A stretch of 64,000 nucleotides of DNA from assembly GCA_903886275.1 (NCBI GenBank), contig CAISLN010000008.1:33715-97714 (forward strand), written 5' to 3'. Positions within the stretch are counted from its first letter, which is position 1. Each line of letters begins with the position of its first letter. The position numbers and the translations under genes are program-made. The stretch is from an uncultured beta proteobacterium. Its GTDB lineage: Bacteria; Pseudomonadota; Gammaproteobacteria; Burkholderiales; Burkholderiaceae_C. Below the pieces are notes generated by a model that searched no databases, was not told the origin of the DNA, and saw only the letters and a list, made by a program, of their open reading frames with translations. This document shows positions 44,691-59,900 of the stretch, piece by piece.

Positions 44691-46016
44691 ATGACGCCTG
44701 CCCAAACCGACTATCTGCCGCAAGACGACCCGCTGCGCAGAACCCTGCACAACGAGGTACATGCCCGGCCGCAGGCGCGCATCCGCATGCCGGCCTTGGT
44801 GCTGTATGTCGCAGTCTTCAATGCCGAGGTGAGCCGCGAGCAAGAGTGCGCACACCTGCGCCTGTTGCCCGGCCAGCAGGACCTGAGCCTGGAGCGCATG
44901 CAGGGCAATTTCCTGCGCCTGCGCCTGGACGGCTACACCCTGAAGTGGGAGCGCCACAGCGAGTTCAGCCGCTATTCGCTGGTGCAGTCGCTGCCCGAAC
45001 AGGCGCTGGGGGGTGTGAGCGACGCCGAGCTGTTGGCCTGCGTGTTGCTGCCGCCGCTGTGGTTGCGCGCCATCCCCGGGCGCACGCTGGCGGCTATCGA
45101 ACTGCTGATGCTGCACGGCGAGCTGCAGGGCAGCCAAGCCTGCCAGGCCCATGCCCAGCGCTGGTTTGGCGAGCAGCCCGTGATGGCCTCTCTGATGGGC
45201 CACAACGGCCACTCCTGGGGTGTGACCGACTTTGTGCTGCGCCCCAGCGGTTTCGAACGCATGCTGGTGATCGCACCCACCGACACCTCGCAGACCCGTG
45301 CCGGGCGCGTGTCGCAGCGCCTGCTGGAACTGGAGACCTACCGCCTGATGGCCCTGCGCGGCCTGCCGGTGGCCAAGGAGCTCTCGCCCATGCTGGCACA
45401 GGCGGAAGGCCAACTGGCCGACCTCACCAGCCAGCTGGAAAACAAGTCGGCCGCCGACCAGGACCTGCTCGACGCCTTGGTGGCCCTGTCGGCAAGGGTA
45501 GAGCGGGCCACCGCCACCCATGTCTACCGCTTCGCGGCCACGCGTGCCTACCAGGCCTTGGTGGAACAGCGCATTGGTGAGCTGCGCGAGGCCACCCTAC
45601 CCGGCATGCAGACCCTGGGTGAATTCATGCAGCGCCGCTTGTCGCCGGCCATGGCCACGGTGGCCGCCACGGCGCAGCGCCTGGGCTCGCTGTCCGAGCG
45701 GGTGGCGCGCGCCAGCGCCCTGTTGCGCACCCGGGTGGACATCGTCACCGAGGCACAGAACCAGCAGTTGCTGGCCCAATTAACGCGCGGCCAGGAACTG
45801 CAGCTGCACCTGCAGACCACGGTGGAGGGGCTGTCGATTGCGGCCATCTCCTACTACGTGATCAGCCTGCTGCTGTATGGCGCCAAGGCGCTCAAGGTGG
45901 TGGGTGTGCCGGTCAACCCGGAGCTGGCCGTGGGCGCGCTGATTCCGCTGGTGCTGTGGGGCGTCTGGAGCGCCAACCGGCGCATCCACAAAAGCGTGAT
46001 GCACAAGGCGCAATGA
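44691..46016 (+). CDS. DUF3422 family membrane-associated protein
   Basis: A protein of 441 residues, full length for DUF3422. It starts with the family motif DDPLRRTLHNEVHARPQARI, has a long helical middle (about 220-360) and two C-terminal membrane segments (around 385-400 and 412-428), ending in a basic tail. The function is unknown; the topology suggests an inner-membrane protein with a large cytoplasmic part. The ATG at 44691 was chosen because it immediately precedes the conserved block. Confidence 0.88.
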   Translation: MTPAQTDYLPQDDPLRRTLHNEVHARPQARIRMPALVLYVAVFNAEVSREQECAHLRLLPGQQDLSLERMQGNFLRLRLDGYTLKWERHSEFSRYSLVQSLPEQALGGVSDAELLACVLLPPLWLRAIPGRTLAAIELLMLHGELQGSQACQAHAQRWFGEQPVMASLMGHNGHSWGVTDFVLRPSGFERMLVIAPTDTSQTRAGRVSQRLLELETYRLMALRGLPVAKELSPMLAQAEGQLADLTSQLENKSAADQDLLDALVALSARVERATATHVYRFAATRAYQALVEQRIGELREATLPGMQTLGEFMQRRLSPAMATVAATAQRLGSLSERVARASALLRTRVDIVTEAQNQQLLAQLTRGQELQLHLQTTVEGLSIAAISYYVISLLLYGAKALKVVGVPVNPELAVGALIPLVLWGVWSANRRIHKSVMHKAQ

Positions 46017-46020
46017 GCTA

Positions 46021-46413
46021 CTAATTCAGGGCCGCTTTGATCTTGGCCTTCATCGCCTCCAGCGTGGGCGGTTTGATCATGTAAGCCTTGATGCCAAGCG
46101 GGAGCACCTCGCTCAGGGTCTCCTTGGTGGTATCGGCCGTCATCATGATGACCGGGACATGGGCGAAGTAGGACTTGGGCAGCGCCCTGAGCTTTTTCAC
46201 AAACGCGATGCCGTTCATGGGTTGCATGTGGATGTCGGACAGCACCAGGTCTGGCTGGAAGGTGATGGCCTCCACCAGGGCGCTCTTGCCATCTGCTGCT
46301 TCGTGGATCTGGTGGATGCCGATTTGGCGCAGCAGCTCGGACACAAACTTGCGCATGATGGGTTCATCGTCCACCAGGAGGACGCGGATTTTGGAGAGGA
46401 TGGTGGTGGTCAT
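46021..46413 (-). CDS. CheY-like single-domain response regulator
   Basis: A protein of 130 residues with a receiver fold: acidic pair in VLLVDDEPIMRKFV, phospho-acceptor Asp in LVLSDIHMQPMNG, Thr in VIMMTADTTKE and Lys in AYMIKPPT. No output domain. The ATG at 46413 is preferred over an in-frame TTG three codons earlier. It diverges from a chemoreceptor gene, so it may serve chemotaxis or a linked kinase. It ends 4 bases from the DUF3422 gene, which is convergent. Confidence 0.88.
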   Translation of the reverse strand: MTTTILSKIRVLLVDDEPIMRKFVSELLRQIGIHQIHEAADGKSALVEAITFQPDLVLSDIHMQPMNGIAFVKKLRALPKSYFAHVPVIMMTADTTKETLSEVLPLGIKAYMIKPPTLEAMKAKIKAALN

Positions 46414-46764
46414 GTGTGACAACGGCTTGCTGTGAGAGGGCGCATGTGGCGCAGTCAGTCACCGACTTTTCGACTGCGAAGAGTGCGCCTATTAAACACC
46501 GAGCCAGACACCGAGCCCTCCCTGTGTCCGCCACGGCAAAAAACCTTGCGCGGCACCGAGGGTGCAGTGAATAGCTATTGGGAAGGCTGATTGCGTCGCA
46601 AACCAAAGAGCCGTTCCCCCTCACCAAAAAAATTCTGGCAGCGCTTTATTGTCAAGACCTTTCGCTCGCTGCGATGTGGGTCAAGTACATTCAGGGTTGC
46701 GCTGCAAACAATCAAGACCCTACAGGTTTGTTTGCGACAGATCCCCTCCCAAGAGTCACACAAA
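46414..46764. other. Intergenic region between the receiver and chemoreceptor genes
   Basis: About 350 bases. No gene with a ribosome binding site is evident. I looked for a flagellar sigma-28 promoter before the chemoreceptor gene and saw no convincing match. Nothing else stands out. Confidence 0.4.
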
Positions 46765-48534
46765 ATGAATCTCTCCCATCTCAAAATCGGCAACCGCCTG
46801 CTTGTTGGCTTTGGCATTGTCATCGCCCTGTTGCTTGTTGTAGCGGTCGTTGCGGTCACCCGCATCAATCACATGAATGAAACGGCCGACCTGCTCCTCA
46901 AGGACCGCTATGTCAAGGTGCAGATGGTCTCGGACATTCAGGAACACCAGGCCAACCAGGCGCGCTTTTTGCGCAACGCCCTGATTGCCGCCAAGGACCC
47001 GGCACAAATGAAATCCTGGCTAGACAAGTCGGACCTAGAGTCCAAGGCCAACAACCTGCTGTTCGACCGGCTTAAGCCCCTGGTGAACCTGCCCAGCGGC
47101 ATCGCTTTGCTGGAGACAGCAACGATCAAGCGCGTGGCCTATGCCGCAGCAAGGGACAAGATGATCAAGCTGATGGAAGAGGGCAAGGCCGACGAAGCGG
47201 GCGTCTTTTTGTTGGGTGATTTCATGGCGCCGCAAAAAGAATTTTTTGATGCGGTGGTTGCGCTGGTTAAATCCCAGGAGGATTTGATGGCCAGTGACAT
47301 CGTACAGATGGAAGCCGACGGCAACTTTGCCACGACCGTGACCGAGATCCTGACCCTGTTGGCGGCCCTCTTGGCCGCTGGCATTGCCGTGTTGACCGCA
47401 CGCTCCATCACCCAACCCATTGGCGAGGCCGTGGCCTTTGCCACCAAGGTGGCCGAAGGCGATCTGACCAGCCGCGTGGAAATCAAGACGCAAGACGAGA
47501 CCGGTGTGCTGTTGACGGCCTTGCTGCAGATGCAAGAGAACCTGGTGCGCATCGTCGCCAGCGTGCAGCAGGGCTCCGAAGGCGTGGCCACAGCCAGTGC
47601 CCAGATTGCCCAGGGCAATAACGATTTGTCGGCGCGCACCGAACAGCAGGCCAGCGCGCTCGAAGAGACCGCTGCCAGCATGGAAGAGCTGAGCTCGACC
47701 GTGCAACAAAACGCCGACACTGCGCGCAAGGCCAATCAACTTGCCCTCAATGCCTCTACCGTGGCCATACAGGGCGGTACGGTGGTGGGCCAGGTGGTAG
47801 AGACCATGAAGGGCATCAACGACAGCTCGCGCCGGATTTTTGACATCATCAGCGTGATTGACGGCATTGCCTTTCAGACCAATATCCTGGCCCTGAACGC
47901 GGCGGTGGAAGCGGCCCGCGCCGGCGACCAGGGACGTGGTTTTGCCGTGGTTGCCAGCGAGGTGCGCAGTTTGGCTGGTCGCTCGGCCGAAGCGGCCAGG
48001 GAAATCAAGAGCCTGATTGGCGCCAGCGTGGAGCGGGTGGAGCAGGGCACCGCCCTGGTCGATAGGGCCGGGGTCACCATGACCGATCTGGTGGATTCCA
48101 TCAAGCGCGTCACCGATTTGATGAGCGAGATCAGCGCCGCCAGCAGCGAACAGGCGGCCGGTGTCAGCCAGGTCGGCGAGGCGGTGATGCAAATGGACCA
48201 GGTGACACAGCAGAACGCCGCACTGGTGGAAGAAATGGCCGCCGCCGCCTCCAGCCTGAAGTCTCAGGCCACCGAGCTGCTGCAGACGGTAGCGGTCTTC
48301 AAGGTCGGCACGCGCCAACGGGCCCACAATGTGCCCAAGCCTCCTGTGCGTGCCGCCAGCGGGACAGTGGCCTTCAAAGGCTCCGAGCGCCGCAGCGAGC
48401 CGGTCCGGCCCAGCACCAAGCCAGCCGCCGCAAGCCGCTTGGTCAAGCCCACAGCCCCCCGGGTGGCATTGACGCAGGCTGCGCCCAAGGTGAACCCGGC
48501 CAAAGCGGCCGATGAAGAATGGGAGACCTTTTAG
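46765..48534 (+). CDS. Methyl-accepting chemotaxis protein
   Basis: A protein of 589 residues: membrane helix at about 11-32, a four-helix-bundle periplasmic sensor (about 33-190), second membrane helix at about 190-212, HAMP, then the signalling domain with the conserved tip [20 protein letters not shown] and [20 protein letters not shown]. After an Ala/Pro/Lys-rich linker it ends in EWETF, a CheR/CheB-tethering pentapeptide like NWETF of E. coli Tar. Ligand unknown. The start at 46765 avoids an upstream extension without membrane character. The stop overlaps the stop of the convergent adh gene. Confidence 0.93.
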   Translation: MNLSHLKIGNRLLVGFGIVIALLLVVAVVAVTRINHMNETADLLLKDRYVKVQMVSDIQEHQANQARFLRNALIAAKDPAQMKSWLDKSDLESKANNLLFDRLKPLVNLPSGIALLETATIKRVAYAAARDKMIKLMEEGKADEAGVFLLGDFMAPQKEFFDAVVALVKSQEDLMASDIVQMEADGNFATTVTEILTLLAALLAAGIAVLTARSITQPIGEAVAFATKVAEGDLTSRVEIKTQDETGVLLTALLQMQENLVRIVASVQQGSEGVATASAQIAQGNNDLSARTEQQASALEETAASMEELSSTVQQNADTARKANQLALNASTVAIQGGTVVGQVVETMKGINDSSRRIFDIISVIDGIAFQTNILALNAAVEAARAGDQGRGFAVVASEVRSLAGRSAEAAREIKSLIGASVERVEQGTALVDRAGVTMTDLVDSIKRVTDLMSEISAASSEQAAGVSQVGEAVMQMDQVTQQNAALVEEMAAAASSLKSQATELLQTVAVFKVGTRQRAHNVPKPPVRAASGTVAFKGSERRSEPVRPSTKPAAASRLVKPTAPRVALTQAAPKVNPAKAADEEWETF

Positions 48535-49649
48535 AACAACACCACGCCGCGGATGGACTCGCCGCGCTTCATCAGATCGAAGCCCTGGTTGATGTCTTCG
48601 AGCGGCATGCGGTGGGTGATCAGGCGCTCGATGTTGATCTTGCCCTCCATGAACCAGTCCACAATTTTGGGCACATCGGTGCGGCCCCGCGCGCCGCCAA
48701 AGGCCGAGCCTTCCCACTTGCGACCGGTCACCAACTGAAACGGGCGCGTGCTGATCTCGGCACCGGCCTCGGCCACGCCAATGATGATGCTGCGGCCCCA
48801 TCCCTTGTGCGTGCATTCCAGCGCTTGGCGCATGACTTTGGTGTTGCCAATGCACTCAAAGCTGTAGTCGGCACCGCCATCGGTCAACTGCGTGATGGCG
48901 TCCACGATGTTGCCGCCCGCCGCTTCAATGTCCTTCGGATTCAAAAAGTGCGTCATGCCAAAACTGCGCGCCATCGCCTCGCGCGCCGGGTTCAGGTCCA
49001 CGCCAATGATCTTGTCGGCGCCCACCATCTTCAGGCCCTGGATCACGTTGAGGCCAATGCCGCCCAGGCCAAACACCACGGCATTGGCACCGGCCTCTAC
49101 CTTGGCGGTAAAGATCACCGCGCCAATGCCGGTGGTGACGCCGCAGCCGATGTAGCAGACCATGTCAAAGGGCGCGTCCTGGCGGATCTTGGCCAGCGCA
49201 ATCTCCGGCACCACCGTGTAGTTGCTAAAGGTGCTGGTGCCCATGTAGTGAAAGATCGGCTCGCCGTTGAGGCTAAAGCGGCTGGTGGCGTCGGGCATCA
49301 ATCCCTTGCCCTGGGTGCCGCGAATCAGCTGGCACAAATTGGTCTTGCGGCTCAAACAGAACTTGCAGCCCCGGCATTCCGGCGTGTACAGGGGGATGAC
49401 ATGGTCGCCTTTTTTCAGGCTCGTCACGCCCGGCCCCACATCGACCACAATGCCCGCGCCCTCATGGCCCAGGATGGCCGGGAAGATGCCCTCGGGGTCG
49501 GCTCCGCTAAGCGTGTAGTAGTCGGTGTGGCAAATGCCGCTGGCCTTGATCTCCACCAGCACCTCGCCCGCGCGCGGGCCGGCCAGGTCTACGGTTTCAA
49601 TGGTCAGCGGTTGGCCGGCCTTCCAGGCGACGGCAGCTTTGGTTTGCAT
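48531..49649 (-). CDS. frmA: S-(hydroxymethyl)glutathione dehydrogenase / class III alcohol dehydrogenase
   Basis: A protein of 372 residues, full length. Catalytic zinc ligands are Cys in [10 protein letters not shown], His-Glu in LGHEGAGIV and a later Cys in [10 protein letters not shown]; the structural zinc site is [18 protein letters not shown] binds at [12 protein letters not shown]. It oxidises the formaldehyde-glutathione adduct and also reduces S-nitrosoglutathione, so it may assist NO detoxification. No frmB is adjacent. Confidence 0.95.
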   Translation of the reverse strand: MQTKAAVAWKAGQPLTIETVDLAGPRAGEVLVEIKASGICHTDYYTLSGADPEGIFPAILGHEGAGIVVDVGPGVTSLKKGDHVIPLYTPECRGCKFCLSRKTNLCQLIRGTQGKGLMPDATSRFSLNGEPIFHYMGTSTFSNYTVVPEIALAKIRQDAPFDMVCYIGCGVTTGIGAVIFTAKVEAGANAVVFGLGGIGLNVIQGLKMVGADKIIGVDLNPAREAMARSFGMTHFLNPKDIEAAGGNIVDAITQLTDGGADYSFECIGNTKVMRQALECTHKGWGRSIIIGVAEAGAEISTRPFQLVTGRKWEGSAFGGARGRTDVPKIVDWFMEGKINIERLITHRMPLEDINQGFDLMKRGESIRGVVLF

Positions 49650-49788
49650 GGGTTTATCCTTGGTATGTGTGGGGAGTGGCGTCGATTATGGTTTGAGTTG
49701 GTGTGTAGGAATTGCGGGGGGGGCAAACAGGGGACGCATAAGAAAAGACCAGCACGTTAAGCTCAAGCCCATTGAACAGGAGCAGCGA

Positions 49789-50106
49789 ATGATCGAAGGA
49801 CTGGTAGCGGGCAACATCTGGGGCGAACCCGAAAAGCGCGTCGGCAAGAACAACAGCATCTTTGTGGTGGCCAAGGTGCGCGCGCAGGGCACGCAGCCGG
49901 AGCTGGTGATCGTCAACGTGATTGCCTTTGATCCTGTGACCTGCAAGGCGCTGCTGGAGCGGCGCGATGGCGACGCGGTGTCCTTGAGCGGCAGCCTCAG
50001 CCCCAAGGTCTGGATCGACAAGCAGGGCGTGAGCCGCGCCGCACTCGACATGATTGCCAGCCGGCTGCTGGCCCTGAGCCCGGCTAGCGAACCAGAGCTG
50101 CACTGA
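49789..50106 (+). CDS. Single-stranded DNA-binding-like OB-fold protein
   Basis: A protein of 105 residues, MIEGLVAGNIWGEPEKRV at the start, with alternating beta pattern and KNNSIFVVAKVRAQ, DAVSLSGSLSPKVW and DKQGVSRAALDMIAS, typical of short SSB/PriB-like OB folds used in DNA repair or plasmid/phage-related functions. The ATG at 49789 follows AGGAG; the frame is open far upstream without homology. Housekeeping SSB would be longer, so this is an accessory copy. Confidence 0.75.
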   Translation: MIEGLVAGNIWGEPEKRVGKNNSIFVVAKVRAQGTQPELVIVNVIAFDPVTCKALLERRDGDAVSLSGSLSPKVWIDKQGVSRAALDMIASRLLALSPASEPELH

Positions 50107-50143
50107 GCATGCCCAAAGCCACCCTACCGAAAGCGAGGTTTGC

Positions 50144-50731
50144 ATGAACGACAAGGCCCTCACCAAGCTGGGCCATGGCGCGGCCGACGCCCTGGGCCAT
50201 GCGCTGTTGGACCTCGCCGGGCGGGTGCCAAGCAGTGCACAGCAAGCCGTGCTGCAGCCCCGCCAAGTCGCGCAGGCGCTGACCCGCAAGGCGGCCAGCA
50301 AGGCGGCCATGAGCTCCGGTACGCTGGCCATGGCGCCCGGTCCCTTTGGCCTGCTGACCGTGTTGCCCGACCTGCTGGTGGTGTGGAAGATCCAGTCGCA
50401 GTTGGTGAGCGATATTGCAGCGGTCTACGGCCAGAGCGCCACGCTCTCCACCGAGCACATGCTGTACTGCCTGTTCAAACACAGCGCCGCCCAGGCCGTG
50501 CGCGACCTGGCGGTGCGCGCCGGCGAGCGCTGGGTCATACGCCAGGCCTCGGGCGCCCTGTTGCAAAACATAGTCAAGCGCTTGGGCACGCGCCTGAGCC
50601 AGAAAGTGTTGGGCGCAGGTGCGGCCCGCTTTGTGCCGCTGCTGGGCGCCGTCGGCGTGGGCGGCTATGCCTATTACGACACCGCCCAAGTGGCGGCCAA
50701 TGCCATTGCGCTTTTTGAGCAGGAAACCTGA
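50144..50731 (+). CDS. EcsC family protein
   Basis: A protein of 195 residues with the EcsC-type pattern of glycine/alanine-rich amphipathic and membrane-like segments: GPFGLLTVLPDLLVVWKIQ, KHSAAQAVRDLAVRAGERW and FVPLLGAVGVGGYAYYDT. Members are membrane-associated proteins of unclear function. It lies 37 bases after the OB-fold gene and 65 before the flavin monooxygenase gene on the same strand. Confidence 0.75.
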   Translation: MNDKALTKLGHGAADALGHALLDLAGRVPSSAQQAVLQPRQVAQALTRKAASKAAMSSGTLAMAPGPFGLLTVLPDLLVVWKIQSQLVSDIAAVYGQSATLSTEHMLYCLFKHSAAQAVRDLAVRAGERWVIRQASGALLQNIVKRLGTRLSQKVLGAGAARFVPLLGAVGVGGYAYYDTAQVAANAIALFEQET

Positions 50732-50796
50732 AGGTCCAGCGCGAGGGCCATTGGGTGTGGCGCAGCGCACAGCGCAAGGTCTGCCGATAATGGGCG

Positions 50797-51789
50797 ATGA
50801 CCCACACCTCACTTTCCATGCTCGATCTGGTGGCCGTGCGCGAAGGCGCCAGCGTCTCCGAGGCGATTGCCATCGCAGTGCAGACCGCGCAGCATGCCGA
50901 ACAACTGGGATTTACCCGCTACTGGCTGGCCGAGCACCACAACATGCCGGGTCTGGCCTGCTCCTCAACGGCCGTGTTGGTCGGCCATATCGCCGCAGCC
51001 ACCAAAAGCATCCGCGTGGGCTCGGGCGGCATCATGCTGCCCAACCATGCGCCGTTGGTGGTGGCCGAGGCCTTTGGTACCTTGGAGGCCATCTACCCGG
51101 GGCGCATCGACCTGGGGCTGGGCCGTGCCCCCGGCACCGACCAGGTCACCATGCGCGCCCTGCGCCGCAACCGCGCCGAGACCGAAGAGGACTTCCCGCG
51201 CGAGGTGGCCGAGCTGCAGCAGTTGCTCGGGCCCCAACAGCCGGGCCAGCGCGTGATTGCCTCGCCCGGGGCCGACTCCCATGTACCGATCTGGTTGCTG
51301 GGCAGCAGCCTGTTCTCGGCGCAGTTGGCGGCCCAGCGCGGCCTGCCCTATGCCTTTGCCTCGCACTTTGCGCCGCGCATGCTGATGCAGGCCATAGACC
51401 TGTACCGCAGCAACTTTGTGCCCTCCGCCGCGCTGGCCAAGCCGCGCGTGGTGATCGGTGTGCCGCTGGTGGCAGCAAGCACGGACGAGGAGGCGCAGTT
51501 CCTGGCCAGCAGCATTTTTCAGCGCGTCTCGGGCATTGTGCGTGGCGAGCGCAAGTCTTTGCAGCCGCCGGTGGACAACTACCTGCAAACGCGCGAGCCG
51601 CAAGAGCGCGCCGCGATTGCCGACTTTCTGGCCATGGCCGTGATTGGCTCACCCGCCACCGTGGCCGATCAGTTGAAGAAAATTGTGGAGGTCACCCAGG
51701 CCGACGAGCTGATGCTGGTCTGCGATATTTTCGACACCACGCTTCGCCTGCGTTCGCTGGACATCGCCGCAGCCGCCATGGCGGCATAA
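50797..51789 (+). CDS. LLM-class flavin-dependent oxidoreductase (luciferase-like)
   Basis: A protein of 330 residues of the bacterial luciferase-like superfamily, MsnO8-type: [50 protein letters not shown] and [13 protein letters not shown]. It would use reduced FMN or F420-like flavin to oxygenate an unknown substrate. No partner reductase is nearby. Confidence 0.88.
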   Translation: MTHTSLSMLDLVAVREGASVSEAIAIAVQTAQHAEQLGFTRYWLAEHHNMPGLACSSTAVLVGHIAAATKSIRVGSGGIMLPNHAPLVVAEAFGTLEAIYPGRIDLGLGRAPGTDQVTMRALRRNRAETEEDFPREVAELQQLLGPQQPGQRVIASPGADSHVPIWLLGSSLFSAQLAAQRGLPYAFASHFAPRMLMQAIDLYRSNFVPSAALAKPRVVIGVPLVAASTDEEAQFLASSIFQRVSGIVRGERKSLQPPVDNYLQTREPQERAAIADFLAMAVIGSPATVADQLKKIVEVTQADELMLVCDIFDTTLRLRSLDIAAAAMAA

Positions 51790-51807
51790 GCGCTCCGGCC
51801 GGTAACC

Positions 51808-53379
51808 TTACTTGGCCTTGTAGACGGTGGCGAAGTTGTCCATCACGCCAATGGCCGAGGTCACCACATTCTTGAAGGCCACATGGGTGATGGTGGGAAA
51901 GGACAGCTCCACCAGCCAGGCCTCGGGCACATCCTGCGCCAACTGGCTGGCAATGCGCGAATACAGCACCTGGCGGCTCTCGGGTCTGGTGGCCGCAGCG
52001 GCGGCGGAGAACCACTGGTCCACCTCGGCGTTGCTGTAGCCCGAGCTGTTGCTGGCGTAAACCCCTTTGCGGATGTTGCTGCTGATGTAGTTGCGCGCCA
52101 CGCCCAGGGCCGGATCACCATACTGGTAGATGTAGGTGATGGTCATTTCATATTCCCAGTTGGCGTAGCGTTTGGCCCAGTTGGCGGCGTCGGTGCTCTC
52201 CAGCACCACGTTGATGCCCACCTTGCCCAGTGACTGTTTGATAAACGCGGCCAATCTGGACCAGGTGTCGCCATAGGGCAGTTCCAGCAGCCGCAGGGTG
52301 GTGCGCCTGCCATTGGCATCGGGCTTGAGGCCCATGGCGTCGAGCAGGGCCTGGGCCTTCTTGGGGTCGTATTCGTACTGCGCAATATTCGGGTCAAAGA
52401 AGCGGGTGACCGAAGAGATGGGCCCCTTGGCCGGTTTGGCCGAGCCGGCAAAGATGTCGTCGGCGATACGCTTGCGGTCAATCGCGTACAGCAGGGCCTT
52501 GCGAAAGCGCCTGTCATCCATGGGTTTGACGCGGTGGTTGAGCTCTAGCCAGGCCAGAGGGCCGGGGAATTCGTAGCCCTTGGTGGTGAGTACCAGCTTG
52601 GGGTTTTTCCTGATTTGGGGCAGCTGGGCGAAGTCAATGTCGCTAAAGCTCGCCACATCGGCGGTGCCGCTTTCCATTGCCCGCAGGCGCGAGGCCGAGT
52701 CTGGAATGACCTGGAAGCTGATGCCGTCCAGATAGGGCAGGCCCTTTTGCCAATAGTCGTCGTTGCGCACCAGTTCGATGGATTGTCCCTTGCGCCATTC
52801 CTTGAACTTGAAGGGGCCGGTGCCAATGGGCGCCTGGTTGGCCGGGTTGTTGCGGTAGTCGGTTCCGCGGTACAGGTGGGCCGGCATCATGGGCGCGCTC
52901 GACACTTCGAAGGCCCCCAAAAAAGGGGCATAGGGTTCGCGCAGTTTGAACACCACCGTCAGCGGGTCGGGCGCCAGGTATTCGGCCACTTGTGAAAAGT
53001 TGACGTTGGCGCGCGGATGCGTTTCCCGCAACATGGTCTGCAGCGTGAAGATGACGTCGTCTGCAGTAAACGGTTTGCCGTCATGCCAGCGCACCCCTTC
53101 TTGCAGCTTGAAGGTATAGGTGAGGCCGTCCGGTGACACGCTCCAGGACTTGGCCAGGCCCGGCCTGGGGCTCAGATCGAAGTGATAGGTCAACAGACCC
53201 TCGTAGATCTTGCCGCCCACAATCTGGGTCGGCCCTTGGGTGCTGAGCCCGAGTACCAGGGTCGCTGGCTCCGGGTTCAAGATGACACGCAGGGTGCCGC
53301 CGCGGGTCTGGGCCGCGCAGGGCAACAGTCCCGCTGCCAGCCATGCCGCCATCAGCCAGTACCTGAGGAATGCTTTCAT
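51808..53379 (-). CDS. Oligopeptide/dipeptide ABC transporter substrate-binding protein
   Basis: A protein of 523 residues of the SBP_bac_5 family with an N-terminal signal peptide cleaved near AAQT (residue 25). Core motifs are GGTLRVILNPEPATL, LTYTFKLQEGVRWHDGKPFTA and YAIDRKRIADDIFAGSAKPA. It is periplasmic. GGAG lies before the start. No permease or ATPase genes are adjacent; instead it directly follows two hybrid sensor kinases on the same strand, 24 bases after the first, which suggests it delivers ligand to a sensor or uses a distant transporter. Confidence 0.9.
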   Translation of the reverse strand: MKAFLRYWLMAAWLAAGLLPCAAQTRGGTLRVILNPEPATLVLGLSTQGPTQIVGGKIYEGLLTYHFDLSPRPGLAKSWSVSPDGLTYTFKLQEGVRWHDGKPFTADDVIFTLQTMLRETHPRANVNFSQVAEYLAPDPLTVVFKLREPYAPFLGAFEVSSAPMMPAHLYRGTDYRNNPANQAPIGTGPFKFKEWRKGQSIELVRNDDYWQKGLPYLDGISFQVIPDSASRLRAMESGTADVASFSDIDFAQLPQIRKNPKLVLTTKGYEFPGPLAWLELNHRVKPMDDRRFRKALLYAIDRKRIADDIFAGSAKPAKGPISSVTRFFDPNIAQYEYDPKKAQALLDAMGLKPDANGRRTTLRLLELPYGDTWSRLAAFIKQSLGKVGINVVLESTDAANWAKRYANWEYEMTITYIYQYGDPALGVARNYISSNIRKGVYASNSSGYSNAEVDQWFSAAAAATRPESRQVLYSRIASQLAQDVPEAWLVELSFPTITHVAFKNVVTSAIGVMDNFATVYKAK

Positions 53380-53403
53380 ATGAGCTCCGTTGCAAAAAAA
53401 TGG

Positions 53404-56940
<3,537 letters not shown>

Positions 56941-56991
56941 TTTTCCAGCATATGCGAACGCCTAGGGCCGCGCAATTATCGCCGCAAGCGC

Positions 56992-59900
56992 CTAGGCGGG
57001 TGGCAGCAGCGCCAGGGCCTCGTCGAAGTCAAAGGCCGCAATGGCCGCCCCTATCCGCGTGGCATCGGGGCATAGCGCGCGCAACAGGGGCGCGTGGATT
57101 TCCCACAACGCGGTGGCCTGTGCATCGTCTTGGCGCAACAGCTCCCTGATCTGCTCCAGCGTGCGCCGCGCGGCGGCCCGATCGGTTTCGGACACCTGTT
57201 GCGCTTTGGCGTCCTGTGGCCCGTCGAGCAGGCCCAACGTGGCACGCAGCCCCTGCAGCAGCAAGTCGAGTTGCCCGCCGGTGTGCGCTATCGCGGCGCT
57301 GGTGTCCGCCTGCAGTGCAGTTTCCAGTGCCTGCGCCGAACCTTGCAGCGCCGTGGCTCCCAGGGTTGCGGCCAGGCTCTTGAGCGTGTGCGTGTGGCGC
57401 TCGGCCGCAACCCGGTCGCCGTCTTGCAAGGCCTGCTGCACACGCGCCAACGCATCGCTCTGCGAGGCCACAAATTTGCGCAGCAGCGAAACATAAAGGG
57501 CCGGGTTGCCGGCGGTGCACAGCAGGCCTTGGCTGACGTTCAGACCCTGCACGCAGCGCAGCGCCTGCACCCTTTGCACTGCATCGTGGTCCGCCGGTAT
57601 TGCGGCTGCGCTGCGTGCCACGGGCGGCCTGTCTGCACGCGGCTTGACCCAGGCCAGCAGTTCGCGCCAGAGATTTTCCGGGTGCAGGGGTTTGCTCACA
57701 AAACCATTCATGCCGGCCCGCATGCAACGGTTGCGGTCGTCTGGCATGGCATTGGCGGTCATCGCCACAATCGGCAGCACAGCAGCCGGGTGGGTCTGGC
57801 GGATCTCTTGCGTGGCGGTCACGCCGTCCATGACGGGCATCTGCATGTCCATCAACACCAGGTCATAGGGCTGTCCCGCCGCATGGCGCTGCGCCACCCT
57901 GTGCACGGCTTGTTGGCCGTTCGCAGCCACCTCCACCGCCAAGCCGGCGTCCACCAGCAGTGCGCAGGCCACTTGCTGGTTGATCTCGTTGTCTTCCACC
58001 AGCAGGATGCGTGCGCCAGCGATGGCGTGCAGGTCTTGTGCCTGCACGCTGCGGCCCTGCTGCACAAGAACCGTGAACCAGAAGGTGGAGCCCTTGCCCG
58101 CCACGCTGTCCACGCCCACGTCGCCGCCCATGGCCTGGGCCAGACGCTTGCTCACGGCCAGACCCAAGCCCGTGCCGCCGTAGCGGCGCGTGGTGGAGCT
58201 GTCGGCCTGCACAAAGCTGTTGAACAGCCGCGCGATCTGTTCCGGGCTCAGGCCTATGCCGGTGTCGCTGACCGAGAAGTGCAGCAGCAGCTCGCTGGCG
58301 CTGCTTTGGCCGACCCGGATGGCGATGCGCACCCCGCCCTGGCGGGTGAACTTGATGGCGTTGTGGGCATAGTTGATCAGGATCTGGCCTATGCGCAGCG
58401 GGTCGCCCACCAGCCGCATGGGAACGTCGGGCGCCACGCTGCACAGCAGCGCCAGGCCCTGGTCTTGCGCGCTTTTGGAGACCAGGTTGATGGCGTTGTC
58501 TAGCACCTCCTGCAGGTCAAAGGCGATGGTCTCGATCTGCAGCTTGCCAGACTCGATTTTGGAAAAATCCAGGATGTCATTGAGGATGCCCAGCAGGTGT
58601 TCGCCGCTCCTGTGGATCTTGCTCAGGTAGTCGTGCAGGTGCGCTGGCCTCTCGCTCCCTAGCGCCAGACGCGACAGCCCGATGATGGCGTTCATGGGGG
58701 TGCGGATCTCGTGGCTCATGTTAGCCAAAAAATCGGACTTGGCCCTTGTCGCCTCTTCCGCCGCTTCCTTGGCCACGCGCGCTATTTGTTCGGCCGCCCG
58801 GATGTCGGTGATGTCCAGCAGCCAGCCCAGCACGGCGCTCTCGCCGGCATAGTCGGTCCGCAAGAAGGTGGTCAGGTAGTCGCGCACCTGGCCGCTGGGC
58901 TCGCGCATTTGCATCTCCTTGCCGTGCAAGCTGCCCTGCTCCAAAAGGCTTTGGCGGATGCTGTTGTTGGCCTGCGGGTCCACATAAAGTTCTGGAATAA
59001 AGCTGCCGACCTCCACCCCCAGCATGCGCTTCATGGCAGGGTTGACCATGCGCGCCACGCCCTCTACCGCAATGGCAATGCCCAGCGGGCTGGTGTCCAG
59101 GATATGGCGCAGCCGGGCCTCGCTGGCGCGCTTCTCTTCCTGGTTTCGGCGCAGGTCTTCGGTGGCCGCACCCACCCTGCGCTGGCTGCGTGCGTTTTGG
59201 CGCAGCAGGCCGGCCAGGTACAGCGCCAGCAGCAGGCTCAGCAGCGCGCCACCCACCCCCACGGTAAGGCTCAGGCGCTGGTCCACGCCGCCGCCAAACC
59301 CAGCGCCAACCAGCCAGCGCAAATCGACACGGCTGTGCGCCGCATGCAGCCAGGTCTTGCGCTCAAAGGCCAGCGCCTTGGGTGGCTGCAGCGTGCGCAG
59401 CGGGTTGGCGCGGTGGACGGGGACGGTGCTGCCCGAGGGTTCCTGCGTCAGCGCCAGCTCCAGGGCGATGCCGCTCAGACTGTGCGCGCCCATCAGGCTA
59501 TCGACGGCGCGCTGCAGATCGAGCACCGCCGCCAGCGCGCGCTCGGGCTGCTGCTGCGTAACCATTGCCAGGTAGACCTGCTGGGTGCCTGCCGCACCCA
59601 CAAAGGGCGCGGACATAAACCAGCTGTTGTGGGTTTGCCGGGCCTGGTTCAGCGTGCTGGCCAGCAGCGAATGGACTGCTTCGGTGGGCGCGGGCAGTTG
59701 GCGTACGGTGCCCGGGGCGGCAACCGTGTAGCGGGTTTGCCAAGCGCCGTACTGCCAGTCCAGCAAGGCCTTTTGCGCCACCAGGTCGGTGCTGGCACGG
59801 CCCAGCATGCTGTCCGAAGCGTTGAAAAATGTGTTGGCATCCAGGTTGGGCGTGTTGTCCACCAGCAGCGCCAGACCAGACAGCGTGGCCAGGCTGTTGT